Shown here: positions 1 through 6,342 of the stretch, in pieces
Position numbering within the stretch: the stretch's first letter is position 1
Layout of the letters: each line of letters opens with the position of its first letter
NCBI GenBank assembly: GCA_022842565.1
Contig: JALHPH010000064.1
Coordinates: forward strand, 1-8,035
Origin: Fimbriimonadaceae bacterium
GTDB taxonomy: Bacteria; Armatimonadota; Fimbriimonadia; Fimbriimonadales; Fimbriimonadaceae
Reading direction: 5' to 3'
DNA length: 8,035 bases
Position numbers and translations under genes: made by a program
Notes under the pieces: model-generated
Databases searched by the model: none
Seen by the model: only the letters and a program-made list of their open reading frames with translations
What the model was told of the DNA's origin: nothing

Positions 1-387
1 CAGGCCTCGGGACGTGTGCACGCGGCCTTCGAGCGGATGGTAGATATTCGGGGGGTTGGGCCGAAGATCGCTTCTCATGTCCTTCGCGATGCGGTCTTGA
101 TTTGGGATGCCGAGTCGATGATTCTGCCCATCGACCGCCCCTTGCTCTTACCAGTGGATAAATGGGTGCGCGCCTTTGGTGACTGGGCCCTTTATAGCAA
201 CGAGCCCCGCGATCACGCGGACTGGTTGGTGGCGGGCCAGGTCAGCAAGCTGGTGCGCCAATCGGGCCACGGAATCGCAGCATTCAATATTGGTCTGTCG
301 ACGTTCGGAAGCCGCGTGAGCCCAACTCTCGAGGATTTCTCAAAGACTCTTTTGATGCATGTCCAGGAACTGGGCGATGCCGTTTAG
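1..387 (+). CDS. Helix-hairpin-helix DNA glycosylase-like protein, C-terminal part (5' end outside window)
   Basis: The reading frame is open from base 1 to a TAG at 385-387, giving 128 visible residues. The GTG at 16 is probably internal, because the frame continues upstream of it. Visible residues 16-32 (IRGVGPKIASHVLRDAV) form a helix-hairpin-helix of the kind that grips the DNA backbone. A second segment, LPVDKWVRAF (about 50-59), resembles the VD-containing segment that carries the catalytic Asp in HhH-GPD base-excision glycosylases. By analogy with OGG1, K22 lies at the Schiff-base lysine position and D53 at the catalytic aspartate position, so a bifunctional glycosylase/lyase is conceivable. 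The K-to-D spacing (31 residues) is longer than in OGG1 (19), so this is at best a divergent relative. The last 48 bp overlap the end of coaX on the other strand. It could instead be an uncharacterised HhH protein without glycosylase activity. The gene itself is likely real; its function is only moderately supported. Confidence 0.6.
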   Translation, partial: QASGRVHAAFERMVDIRGVGPKIASHVLRDAVLIWDAESMILPIDRPLLLPVDKWVRAFGDWALYSNEPRDHADWLVAGQVSKLVRQSGHGIAAFNIGLSTFGSRVSPTLEDFSKTLLMHVQELGDAV

Positions 388-1095
388 CGTGAGTTCGGGT
401 TCGTAGTGGCTCAGAGCCGGGTGAAGCTTCGCCATCATGGCTCCCAGGCCACCGGTGGTGAGGATCGCGGGGTCGCCTAGCTCTGCGCGAATGCCCTCCA
501 GCAGGCGGTCGATGGACCCGAGGTAGCCCAGCACTACGCCGCTTTGCAGCGCATCCATGGTGTTTCGCCCGATGGCTTGCTTGGGCATGGCTACCGGCAC
601 GCGGGGCAGCTTTGCCGTCTTGCCTGTGAGCGCATCCATGAGGGTATCTGGCCCGGGCAGAATCGCGCCGCCGGCATAACGGCCCTGGGCGTCGATGCAA
701 TCGAACGTAGTTGCGGTTCCGAAGTCGACCACCACAAAAGGCGGATCGACCAAGCGACGCGACGCGAGGGCATTGGCGATGCGATCTGCACCAACGGCGG
801 TTTTGGGCTCATAGAGCACCTCCATCCCGACCTGCTCACCCGAGACCAAGAACACGGCCTCGACCCCGATCGACTTCCTTGCGAACCGGGCGATGTCCTC
901 GTTCACCAAGGGTTGCACACTGGCAACGGCCACCGGAGCGCTCGGCAGCTGGCCCATGAGGGCGAGCAGGCGCGCTGCAATTTCGTCTTCGGTGCCGAGC
1001 TGAGCGGTAGTGAACCGGTAGTTCTTCTGCCAGTTTCCCTGCTCGCCGAAGCCTACAACGGTGTGCGTATTCCCGACGTCAATCGCCCAAACCAT
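340..1095 (-). CDS. coaX: Type III pantothenate kinase
   Basis: This enzyme phosphorylates pantothenate with ATP in the cytoplasm, the first step of coenzyme A synthesis. The 251-residue product has the usual length and all family landmarks in order. These are the N-terminal phosphate loop DVGNTHT (6-12), PKTAVGADR (97-105, with the DR aspartate at 104 as likely catalytic residue), DFGTATTFD (124-132), GGAILPG (142-148), GRNTMDALQSG (176-186) and TTGG (213-216). The layout is that of the ASKHA (acetate and sugar kinase/Hsp70/actin) fold. The ATG at 1095 is preferred because it puts DVGNT five residues from the N-terminus, as in the family. It lies 17 bp inside the end of glmM, so translation is probably coupled. 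A GAGG sits about 12 nt upstream, farther than an optimal Shine-Dalgarno site. It is the last gene of the der-grpE-glmM-coaX block, and its tail overlaps the convergent HhH gene. Confidence 0.96.
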   Translation of the reverse strand: MVWAIDVGNTHTVVGFGEQGNWQKNYRFTTAQLGTEDEIAARLLALMGQLPSAPVAVASVQPLVNEDIARFARKSIGVEAVFLVSGEQVGMEVLYEPKTAVGADRIANALASRRLVDPPFVVVDFGTATTFDCIDAQGRYAGGAILPGPDTLMDALTGKTAKLPRVPVAMPKQAIGRNTMDALQSGVVLGYLGSIDRLLEGIRAELGDPAILTTGGLGAMMAKLHPALSHYEPELTLNGIAQFLDMHQKSL

Positions 1096-2461
1096 GGGTT
1101 AGGTCGACCTCGCTATAGATTTTTCCCCCAAGTTCGGCGAGCAAGAGGTCGGTCATGCGTTCCGCAATCGCCTCAGCCTGTTCACGATCTTGCGATTCCA
1201 CCATCACGCGCAGCATGGGCTGGGTGCCGCTTGCTCGCAGGTTGATCCGTCCCGTGGCGCCGAGCTCTTGTTCGGCAGACTTGACTGCCTGAGCGATCTT
1301 CTCGTTCTTTTCCCAGCCGTCTTTGCGCTCCACGGCCACGTTGATAAGAAGTTGCGGCCAGTTTTCGAACTCGTCGTAAAAATGGTACGAGGGCCGTACC
1401 CCGCGTTGCAGGACCCGCAGAATCTCAAGCGCGGTGATAAGGCCATCGCCGGTGGGCGCGTGCTCGCTAAAGATGATGTGGCCGCTCTGCTCGCCGCCGA
1501 TGCAGGCGTTCACCTCGTCCATGCGCTGCTTCACGTACTTGTCTCCAACCGGGGCTCGCTCCAGCTGGATGCCCTGCTGCCCAAGATAGTGCTCGAAACC
1601 GCCGTTCGACATGACCGTCCCGACGACGGTTGGGTTAGCAAAGCGCGGGGTGCCTGCCCAGTGCTTGGCCCAGAGCGCCATGGCTCGGTCACCGTTGATG
1701 AGCCGTCCTTTGCTGTCGCAGAAGATGGCGCGATCGGCATCGCCGTCGAAAGCGATACCAAAGTCGGCTTTGCGTTCGAGGGTCAGGGCTTGGATGGCCT
1801 GCGGCTTTGTCGCACCGCCCTCGGCATTGATGTTCATGCCGTCGGGATGGACACCCGATTCGAAAACATTGGCTCCGAGTCTGCGGAGGACCGAAGCGGC
1901 GACTTGATAGGCTGCGCCATGGGACGCATCAATCGCGACGACGCGCTGCTCAAGGCGTTCGGGGACCAGAGATTCCAGGAACGCGGTGTAGCGCATCAGC
2001 TCGTCGCGGTTGGCATCAAGATAACCGACCTCGGCTCCGGTCGGCCGCTTGGTGGCTGGTTGCTCCATCAGCTTTTCGACTTCCAGTTCGAATTCGTCGC
2101 TCACTTTGCCGCCATGATGACCGAGCAATTTGATACCGTTGTCGGGGGCGGGGTTGTGGCTCGCGGAGATCACGATGCCTAGCTGGTAGCCGCATTCGCG
2201 GACCACATAGCTGATACCACCGGTTGGGACGACGCCCATCGCGGTGACGTTCACGCCGACTGTGTTGAGTCCGGACGCTAGCGCGGCACCCAGCATGGGC
2301 CCGGAAATCCTCGTGTCGCGACCGATCACGACGCGGGGTCGCGCGTGTTCTTCTTTGAGCTTTCGTCCTACGGCGGTTCCGAGAGCGAATGCCATCTCGG
2401 GAGTCAGAACAGAATTGGCGACGCCGCGAATACCGTCCGTGCCGAAGAGTTTACGACCCAT
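1079..2461 (-). CDS. glmM: Phosphoglucosamine mutase
   Basis: GlmM converts glucosamine-6-phosphate to glucosamine-1-phosphate, feeding UDP-GlcNAc for peptidoglycan and, where present, lipopolysaccharide. The protein has 460 residues, a little longer than E. coli GlmM. It carries the four-domain alpha-D-phosphohexomutase signature: N-terminal FGTDGIRG (6-13), the phosphoserine loop ISASHNP (98-104, active serine S101), the metal loop DGDADR (239-244), the sugar-specificity loop GGEQSGH (322-328) and the C-terminal phosphate-binding loop RASGTQP (409-415). The last loop usually reads SGTEP; Q414 replaces the common Glu. The ATG at 2461 gives the typical MGRKLFGTDG start. It lies 11 bp inside the end of grpE, and no Shine-Dalgarno sequence is visible, so translational coupling is likely. 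The stop codon lies within the first codons of coaX. Confidence 0.97.
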   Translation of the reverse strand: MGRKLFGTDGIRGVANSVLTPEMAFALGTAVGRKLKEEHARPRVVIGRDTRISGPMLGAALASGLNTVGVNVTAMGVVPTGGISYVVRECGYQLGIVISASHNPAPDNGIKLLGHHGGKVSDEFELEVEKLMEQPATKRPTGAEVGYLDANRDELMRYTAFLESLVPERLEQRVVAIDASHGAAYQVAASVLRRLGANVFESGVHPDGMNINAEGGATKPQAIQALTLERKADFGIAFDGDADRAIFCDSKGRLINGDRAMALWAKHWAGTPRFANPTVVGTVMSNGGFEHYLGQQGIQLERAPVGDKYVKQRMDEVNACIGGEQSGHIIFSEHAPTGDGLITALEILRVLQRGVRPSYHFYDEFENWPQLLINVAVERKDGWEKNEKIAQAVKSAEQELGATGRINLRASGTQPMLRVMVESQDREQAEAIAERMTDLLLAELGGKIYSEVDLTHGLGD

Positions 2462-3071
2462 TGGCTTTGCGCACCACTCGTACTTGCGCGGGGCGGATCA
2501 CGCGGTCGCCCATTCGGTAGCCAGGCACCAGTTCGTCGGTAATAGTGCCCTCGGCATGGTCAGGCGAATCCCAGGTTGCGACCGCTTCGTGCAGTTCGGG
2601 ATCAAACGGCTGACCGACCGACTTCACTCGCGTGAGTTCGTGGGATTCCAGAGCCGTCCTCAGTTGACGCTCGATCATCGTCACACCCTCTTGAAGGCTC
2701 TCCAGCGTTGCGCCGGTCACCAGGGCTTGCATGGTCCGCTCGAAGTTATCGAGCACTGGCAGGAGAGAACCCACGACCGATTCGGTGACTTCGCGGCGAG
2801 TATCGCCCAGTCGCTGAGTCGAAATCCTTCGGAAATTCTGGAGATCGGCAAAGCTGCGCAGGAGCTGATTCTTCAAGTCATCGCGCTCCAGTTTTAGCCG
2901 CTCAATCTCTTCGAGCAGCTCGTCTTGCTGGTTCTCGGTGGCGGCTCGCTCGGCTGCTTCTTCGGCAACTAGGTCCGCGAGCTCTTGCTCATCAAGTTCT
3001 AACTCGGGTGCAGCCGCGCCAGATGTTTCCATCGAAAAATCGTCTGGGGGCATCACAGGGTTGTGGTTCAT
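2451..3071 (-). CDS. grpE: GrpE, nucleotide exchange factor for DnaK
   Basis: GrpE is the cytoplasmic cochaperone that releases ADP from DnaK. With the ATG at 3071 the product has 206 residues. It has an acidic disordered start (1-35), a long Glu/Lys/Leu-rich helix expected to form the dimeric coiled coil (about 40-95, with LRSFADLQNFRR at 71-82), the four-helix-bundle segment LLPVLDNFER (103-112), then the beta-wing with GQPFDPELHEAV (153-164) and the hallmark GYRMGDRVIRPAQVRV (184-199). The start is uncertain. The same frame extends to a TTG at 3146 that overlaps the der stop as TTGA, giving 231 residues. Internal ATGs also exist at residues 7 and 14. The extra upstream residues (KVKWPWIARV...) do not look like a GrpE N-terminus, so I chose 3071, although no Shine-Dalgarno precedes it. 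No dnaK or dnaJ lies in the window. The 3' end overlaps glmM by 11 bp. Confidence 0.93.
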   Translation of the reverse strand: MNHNPVMPPDDFSMETSGAAAPELELDEQELADLVAEEAAERAATENQQDELLEEIERLKLERDDLKNQLLRSFADLQNFRRISTQRLGDTRREVTESVVGSLLPVLDNFERTMQALVTGATLESLQEGVTMIERQLRTALESHELTRVKSVGQPFDPELHEAVATWDSPDHAEGTITDELVPGYRMGDRVIRPAQVRVVRKANGS

Positions 3072-3142
3072 AGTGGGTGGTGATGAATCGTAAAAAGGCC
3101 CCTCTGCTACCCTCGCGATCCACGGCCATTTTACCTTGTTCG

Positions 3143-4501
3143 TCAAGATTCTTCGTCTTCTTTTCGACTGGAACGCGTGACAATTCGAATGGGCGTGCCA
3201 GGGAGCGGATAGACCTTACGAATCTGGTTTTCTAAGTAACGTTTATAGCTGAAGTGCATCAGTTCAGGGTCGTTGCAGAACAGCACGAACGTAGGCGGCC
3301 GAGTCGAGGCTTGGGTGGAGTAGTACACGCGAAGTTGCTTGCCCTTGGAGGTGTACGGGCGAGCGAACATGGCTTCCTGGATGAGGCGGTTCAGCTGGCC
3401 CGTGCTGATGCGGAAGTTCCAGTTCTCCACGGCGGCGTGGACGGCATCGAGCACGGGGTCGAGCCCGGCGCTTTCCTTCGCGCTAGTGAAAGCAATTTGC
3501 GCATATTCCCACTCCGGGGTTTCGTTGCGGATGATCTTGATGAGCCGCTTTTTCTCAGGGCTCATCTGGCGCGGGAGCCCATCGGGTGGCTCGACCAGGT
3601 CCCATTTGTTGACCGCGAGCACCAGGGCTTTGCCCTCATCGTGCGCTACCTTGGCCACGCGCTTATCCTGGTCGGTGAGTCCCTCTTTGCCGTCGATGAC
3701 TACGAGCGCACAGTCGGACCGCTCAATCGCCCGGGTGCTGCGCAGAGCCATGTAGTACTCCACGGTTCCTTGAACCTTGCCCTTGCGGCGAATCCCAGCC
3801 GTGTCGATGAGTCGGAAGGGCATGTCGCGATAACGAATTTGGGTGTCGATCGCGTCGCGCGTGGTGCCTGGGATATTGCTGACGATGCTGCGCGTTTCGC
3901 CGGTGAATGCGTTCAGGAGGCTGGATTTTCCCACGTTCGGGCGCCCGACGATGGCGAGCTTAATTTCTTGCTCGACCGGCGCCCCCTCGCCGACTTTCGG
4001 GATGAGTTTGAGCGATTTTTCGAGGACGTCGCTGACGCCGATGCCGTTGAGACCGCTGAGTGGAAGCACGTTTTCGAACCCTAGTTCATAGAACTCGCCG
4101 GAAGTGTTGACGCGCTTGGTGTTGTCGGCTTTGTTGGCGAGAACGAGCACCGGCACCCTGATTCCTCGGAGGCGTTGGGCTAGGTCGATATCGCCCAGCG
4201 AAACTCCGTCGATACAATCGACCAAAAAGAGCACGAGATCGGCTTCGGCCAGGGCGACTTCGGCTTGCAAGCGGATTTGCTCCACCAGCGGATCGTCGTC
4301 GGAGAATAAGATTCCGCCGGTATCGACGAGCAAGAACCTTTGGCCGCTGATTTCACATTCGGCATAGAGGCGGTCGCGGGTCACACCAGGTTGGTCTTCG
4401 ACCACCGCCGCACGTCGCCCCAAAATGCGATTAAAGAGCGTACTCTTACCCACATTGGGACGCCCAACGATGACTATGACGGGCAGTCGGACCGGATACA
4501 T
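3143..4501 (-). CDS. der: Ribosome biogenesis GTPase Der (EngA), tandem G domains
   Basis: Der is an essential GTPase with two consecutive G domains that assists maturation of the large ribosomal subunit. The 452-residue product shows the first G domain with GRPNVGKS (13-20), DTGG (60-63) and NKAD (123-126). The second follows with GRPNVGKS (186-193), DTAG (233-236) and NKWD (298-301). A KH-like RNA-binding domain ends the protein (about 360-442, containing RPYTSKGKQLRVYY). Length and order match the family. The ATG at 4501 places the first P-loop about 12 residues in, as expected. The frame stays open to 4597, but that extension (KVCQHRIKVHRCWQLYQ...) is unlike Der and is antisense to the start of the neighbouring PLP gene. 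A TTG three codons upstream (4508-4510) is another possible start. No clear Shine-Dalgarno is present. This is the first gene of the minus-strand block, so its promoter should lie in or near the 51-nt gap with the divergent PLP gene. Confidence 0.97.
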   Translation of the reverse strand: MYPVRLPVIVIVGRPNVGKSTLFNRILGRRAAVVEDQPGVTRDRLYAECEISGQRFLLVDTGGILFSDDDPLVEQIRLQAEVALAEADLVLFLVDCIDGVSLGDIDLAQRLRGIRVPVLVLANKADNTKRVNTSGEFYELGFENVLPLSGLNGIGVSDVLEKSLKLIPKVGEGAPVEQEIKLAIVGRPNVGKSSLLNAFTGETRSIVSNIPGTTRDAIDTQIRYRDMPFRLIDTAGIRRKGKVQGTVEYYMALRSTRAIERSDCALVVIDGKEGLTDQDKRVAKVAHDEGKALVLAVNKWDLVEPPDGLPRQMSPEKKRLIKIIRNETPEWEYAQIAFTSAKESAGLDPVLDAVHAAVENWNFRISTGQLNRLIQEAMFARPYTSKGKQLRVYYSTQASTRPPTFVLFCNDPELMHFSYKRYLENQIRKVYPLPGTPIRIVTRSSRKEDEES

Positions 4502-4552
4502 GCCTACCAAGGTACCAGCACCGGCGGTTTTCTGATACAACTGCCAGCAGCG
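4502..4552. promoter_or_regulatory. Divergent promoter region between der and the PLP-enzyme gene
   Basis: These 51 nt separate two start codons that face away from each other, so promoters for both units must lie here or reach into the first codons of the genes. No convincing -35/-10 pair is visible on either strand. On the plus strand the only AT-rich patch is TTTTCTGATACAA (4528-4540). CCAGCA occurs at 4515-4520 and 4544-4549, and its reverse complement at 4569-4574 just inside the PLP gene. The regulatory role is inferred from geometry, not from a recognised motif. Confidence 0.45.
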
Positions 4553-4576
4553 ATGAACCTTGATACGATGCTGGCA
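4542..4576. repeat. Inverted repeat flanking the PLP-gene start codon
   Basis: TGCCAGCA (4542-4549) and TGCTGGCA (4569-4576) are perfect 8-bp inverted copies separated by 19 nt. The ATG at 4553 lies between them. TGATAC also occurs twice (4533-4538 and 4561-4566). In the PLP-gene mRNA the arms could pair and place the start codon in a loop. In DNA they could be operator half-sites. The repeat itself is directly visible; any function is a guess, and chance cannot be excluded. Confidence 0.4.
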
Positions 4577-5710
4577 CACCTTGGCGAGGAGAGCCATGAC
4601 CGTGGTGCCGTGACCGCGCCAATTTTCCAGACTTCCCTATTTGTGCAGCCGAGTCTTGATGCGCTAGCCGAGCGGTTCAACGACCAGTTTGCTGAAAGCG
4701 ATTTCTATGTTTATTCGCGCGTTGGTAACCCGAATCTGACAATTGTTCAGAAGAAGATTACGGCGCTGGAGCGAACGGAATCTTGCTTGGTTTTCAACAG
4801 CGGCATGTCGGCGGTCACGGCTGGGATTTTGAGCAGCGTCAGGGCTGGCGACCATGTGGTGGCGGTCGATACGATTTACGGGCCCTCGCGGGCCTTCATC
4901 AGAGATTATCTCCCTCGGATCGGCGTCTCGCATACGTTCATCTATGGAGCGGACCCACTAGAATTTGAGGCGGCGTGCCAGCCGAACACTAAGTTGTTCG
5001 TCTTGGAATCGCCGAGCTCGCTGCTTTTCCAGATGCAGGATTTAGCGGCTGTGGCGGGCATCGCCAAGAGCCGCGGCATCACCACCATGATCGACAACAC
5101 TTATTCGAGCGGCATCCTGCAGCGACCGGTGGAGTTCGGAATCGATATCATCGTGCATAGTGCAACCAAGTACTTTGCGGGGCACAGCGACTTGGTAGCG
5201 GGTTCGCTTTGTTGCACCGCTGAACGCGCCCGCGACATCATGGCGAACGAGGGCCAGTTCCTGGGCGCCCTGTTGCCGCCATTCCCGGCTTGGCTGCTGA
5301 TGCGGGGTTTGCGAACTCTTCGGTTGCGGGTCGACGAGGCCCAGCGTCAGGGAGCGTGGCTGTTCCAGTACCTTCAAAATCGCCCGGAAGTCGAACAGAT
5401 TTTCCACGCCGGCGACCCCAATCACCCGCAAGCCGACTTGGTGCAGAAGCAGATGACTGGCTCGGTCGGATTCATGTCGTTTACGTTGCGCGACGTGGAC
5501 GAGCACGCGATCCGGCGGTTTGGGAATGCGCTGGAGCTCTTCCAGATCGGCGTCAGTTGGGGCGGTCACGAAAGCCTGATGGTCGTGGTGCCGATGCACC
5601 CGATGCATTGGGAAAAGCCGAATTGGGTGGTTCGGCTTTATATCGGTCTGGAGGATCCCGAGGATCTCGCCGCAGACTTAGACCGCGCTTTCGAAGCGCT
5701 CCGCGGTTAG
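4553..5710 (+). CDS. Trans-sulfuration (Cys/Met metabolism) PLP-dependent enzyme, cystathionine beta-lyase-like
   Basis: The 385-residue product is a fold-type I PLP enzyme of the cystathionine gamma-synthase/beta-lyase/methionine gamma-lyase family. These are cytoplasmic tetramers acting on C-S bonds in methionine and cysteine metabolism. Visible elements are YSRVGNPN (54-61, phosphate contact from the neighbouring subunit), FNSGMSA (81-87), the ring-stacking tyrosine region TIYGPSR (107-113), DNTYSSG (181-187, D181 contacting the PLP nitrogen), SATKYFAGHSD (203-213, Schiff-base lysine K206), SWGGHESL (335-342) and VRLYIGLEDPEDL (360-372, substrate-carboxylate arginine R361). SWGG rather than SLGG, together with ESPSS (152-156), leans toward cystathionine beta-lyase, but the substrate cannot be fixed. 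The ATG at 4553 gives the family start LAHLGEESHDRGAVTAPIFQTS. The open frame back to 4340 is antisense to der. No Shine-Dalgarno is visible. The stop overlaps that of the convergent lipoprotein gene. Confidence 0.9.
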   Translation: MNLDTMLAHLGEESHDRGAVTAPIFQTSLFVQPSLDALAERFNDQFAESDFYVYSRVGNPNLTIVQKKITALERTESCLVFNSGMSAVTAGILSSVRAGDHVVAVDTIYGPSRAFIRDYLPRIGVSHTFIYGADPLEFEAACQPNTKLFVLESPSSLLFQMQDLAAVAGIAKSRGITTMIDNTYSSGILQRPVEFGIDIIVHSATKYFAGHSDLVAGSLCCTAERARDIMANEGQFLGALLPPFPAWLLMRGLRTLRLRVDEAQRQGAWLFQYLQNRPEVEQIFHAGDPNHPQADLVQKQMTGSVGFMSFTLRDVDEHAIRRFGNALELFQIGVSWGGHESLMVVVPMHPMHWEKPNWVVRLYIGLEDPEDLAADLDRAFEALRG

Positions 5711-6309
5711 TCCTTGCTGGTGAGCGGCTTGCCGAACTCGACCTTCATGCCGGGCTTGATGGCTAGTTTTTTCATCAGGCCCGCTTTGAACTCGATAGCG
5801 TAGGCGGATGGCAGTTTGCTCGGAACAAGCGTTTCGTCTTTGCTCTTCATCGTCGCGATGTGAACGATGTTGTTCTTGCTATTGACGAAAACAATATCTA
5901 GATCGACAAGCGTGTTCTTCATCCAGAAACTCATTTGCTGGTCTTGCCCATAGACGAAGATCATGCACTGCTTTTCGGTGAAGTCTTGCGCTTCCAGGTG
6001 CATCATGCCCTCCATGCGCTTGTTGTTATCGTCCATGATCCAGCCGACAAATTCATGTTTGCCGATCCGGACTGCGGTGGTCTCTAGGTCGGCGAGCTGA
6101 TTGAAGCGAAGGGGATTATTGCGAGTTTTCGCGGTTCCGTCGGGCTTAGCTTGCTCAGGCTCCGGCGTTGGAGCAGGGGCTGGCTCTGGTTGCTGCGCCA
6201 CTTGCGAGGCCGTAGAAGGCTCCTCTTGGGCCACTGGAGCTTCGGCTGCGGGTTGGCAACCCACAAGCGCCATCATCAGAATTGTTCCTGCAAGCATAGG
6301 CATTTTCAC
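5707..6309 (-). CDS. DUF192-domain lipoprotein
   Basis: The 200-residue product begins with a short lipoprotein signal peptide, MKMPMLAGTILMMALVGC, with lipobox LVGC and lipid-modified C18. Gln at +2 suggests outer-membrane sorting if a Lol system exists. A Pro/Glu/Ala/Gln-rich tether follows (about 19-60). The rest (about 78-195) is a DUF192 domain: KRMEGMM (98-103), QCMIFVYG (114-121), the hallmark FWMKNT (128-133), LDIVFV (137-142), SAYAIEFKAG (168-177) and KPGMKVEFG (185-193). DUF192 proteins are widespread and usually exported, and their biochemical role is unsettled, so none is assigned. The start is GTG at 6309, preceded by AAGAG about 5 nt upstream; an ATG two codons later (6303) is the alternative. 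The gene lies 33 nt downstream of the ROK kinase on the same strand and is probably co-transcribed. Its TAA overlaps the TAG of the convergent PLP gene. Confidence 0.9.
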   Translation of the reverse strand: MKMPMLAGTILMMALVGCQPAAEAPVAQEEPSTASQVAQQPEPAPAPTPEPEQAKPDGTAKTRNNPLRFNQLADLETTAVRIGKHEFVGWIMDDNNKRMEGMMHLEAQDFTEKQCMIFVYGQDQQMSFWMKNTLVDLDIVFVNSKNNIVHIATMKSKDETLVPSKLPSAYAIEFKAGLMKKLAIKPGMKVEFGKPLTSKD

Positions 6310-6342
6310 TTCAACTCTTAGTGTACACGTGCTGGGGCGATC

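Noticed and set aside
544..1245. A 233-codon plus-strand open frame opposite coaX and the end of glmM
   Set aside because: It spans the junction of two firmly identified genes and shows no domain of its own.
1190..2182. A 330-codon plus-strand open frame opposite glmM
   Set aside because: It is fully antisense to a well-conserved glmM, has no recognisable domain, and is the kind of shadow frame that GC-rich coding sequence produces.
3090..3125. GC-rich GGCC pairing followed by five T residues (minus strand) between der and grpE, considered as a terminator
   Set aside because: The possible stem is only about 4 bp with a long loop, and grpE follows immediately in the same direction.
3254..4084. 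A 276-codon plus-strand open frame opposite der
   Set aside because: Antisense to the conserved G domains of Der and without family features; its openness follows from der codon usage.
4340..4552. N-terminal extension of the PLP-enzyme frame upstream of the ATG at 4553
   Set aside because: The translated extension is antisense to the start of der and does not resemble any trans-sulfuration enzyme N-terminus; the family start falls at 4553.
4502..4597. N-terminal extension of the der frame upstream of the ATG at 4501
   Set aside because: It would overlap the PLP gene and place the first P-loop about 45 residues in, unlike Der proteins.
5042..5608. A 188-codon minus-strand open frame opposite the PLP-enzyme gene
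   Set aside because: Antisense to conserved PLP-enzyme motifs and without recognisable features.
6321..6332. Palindromes GTGTACAC and CACGTG in the gap between the ROK and DUF192 genes
   Set aside because: They are short, overlap each other by chance composition, do not extend with symmetry, and lie inside a likely operon.
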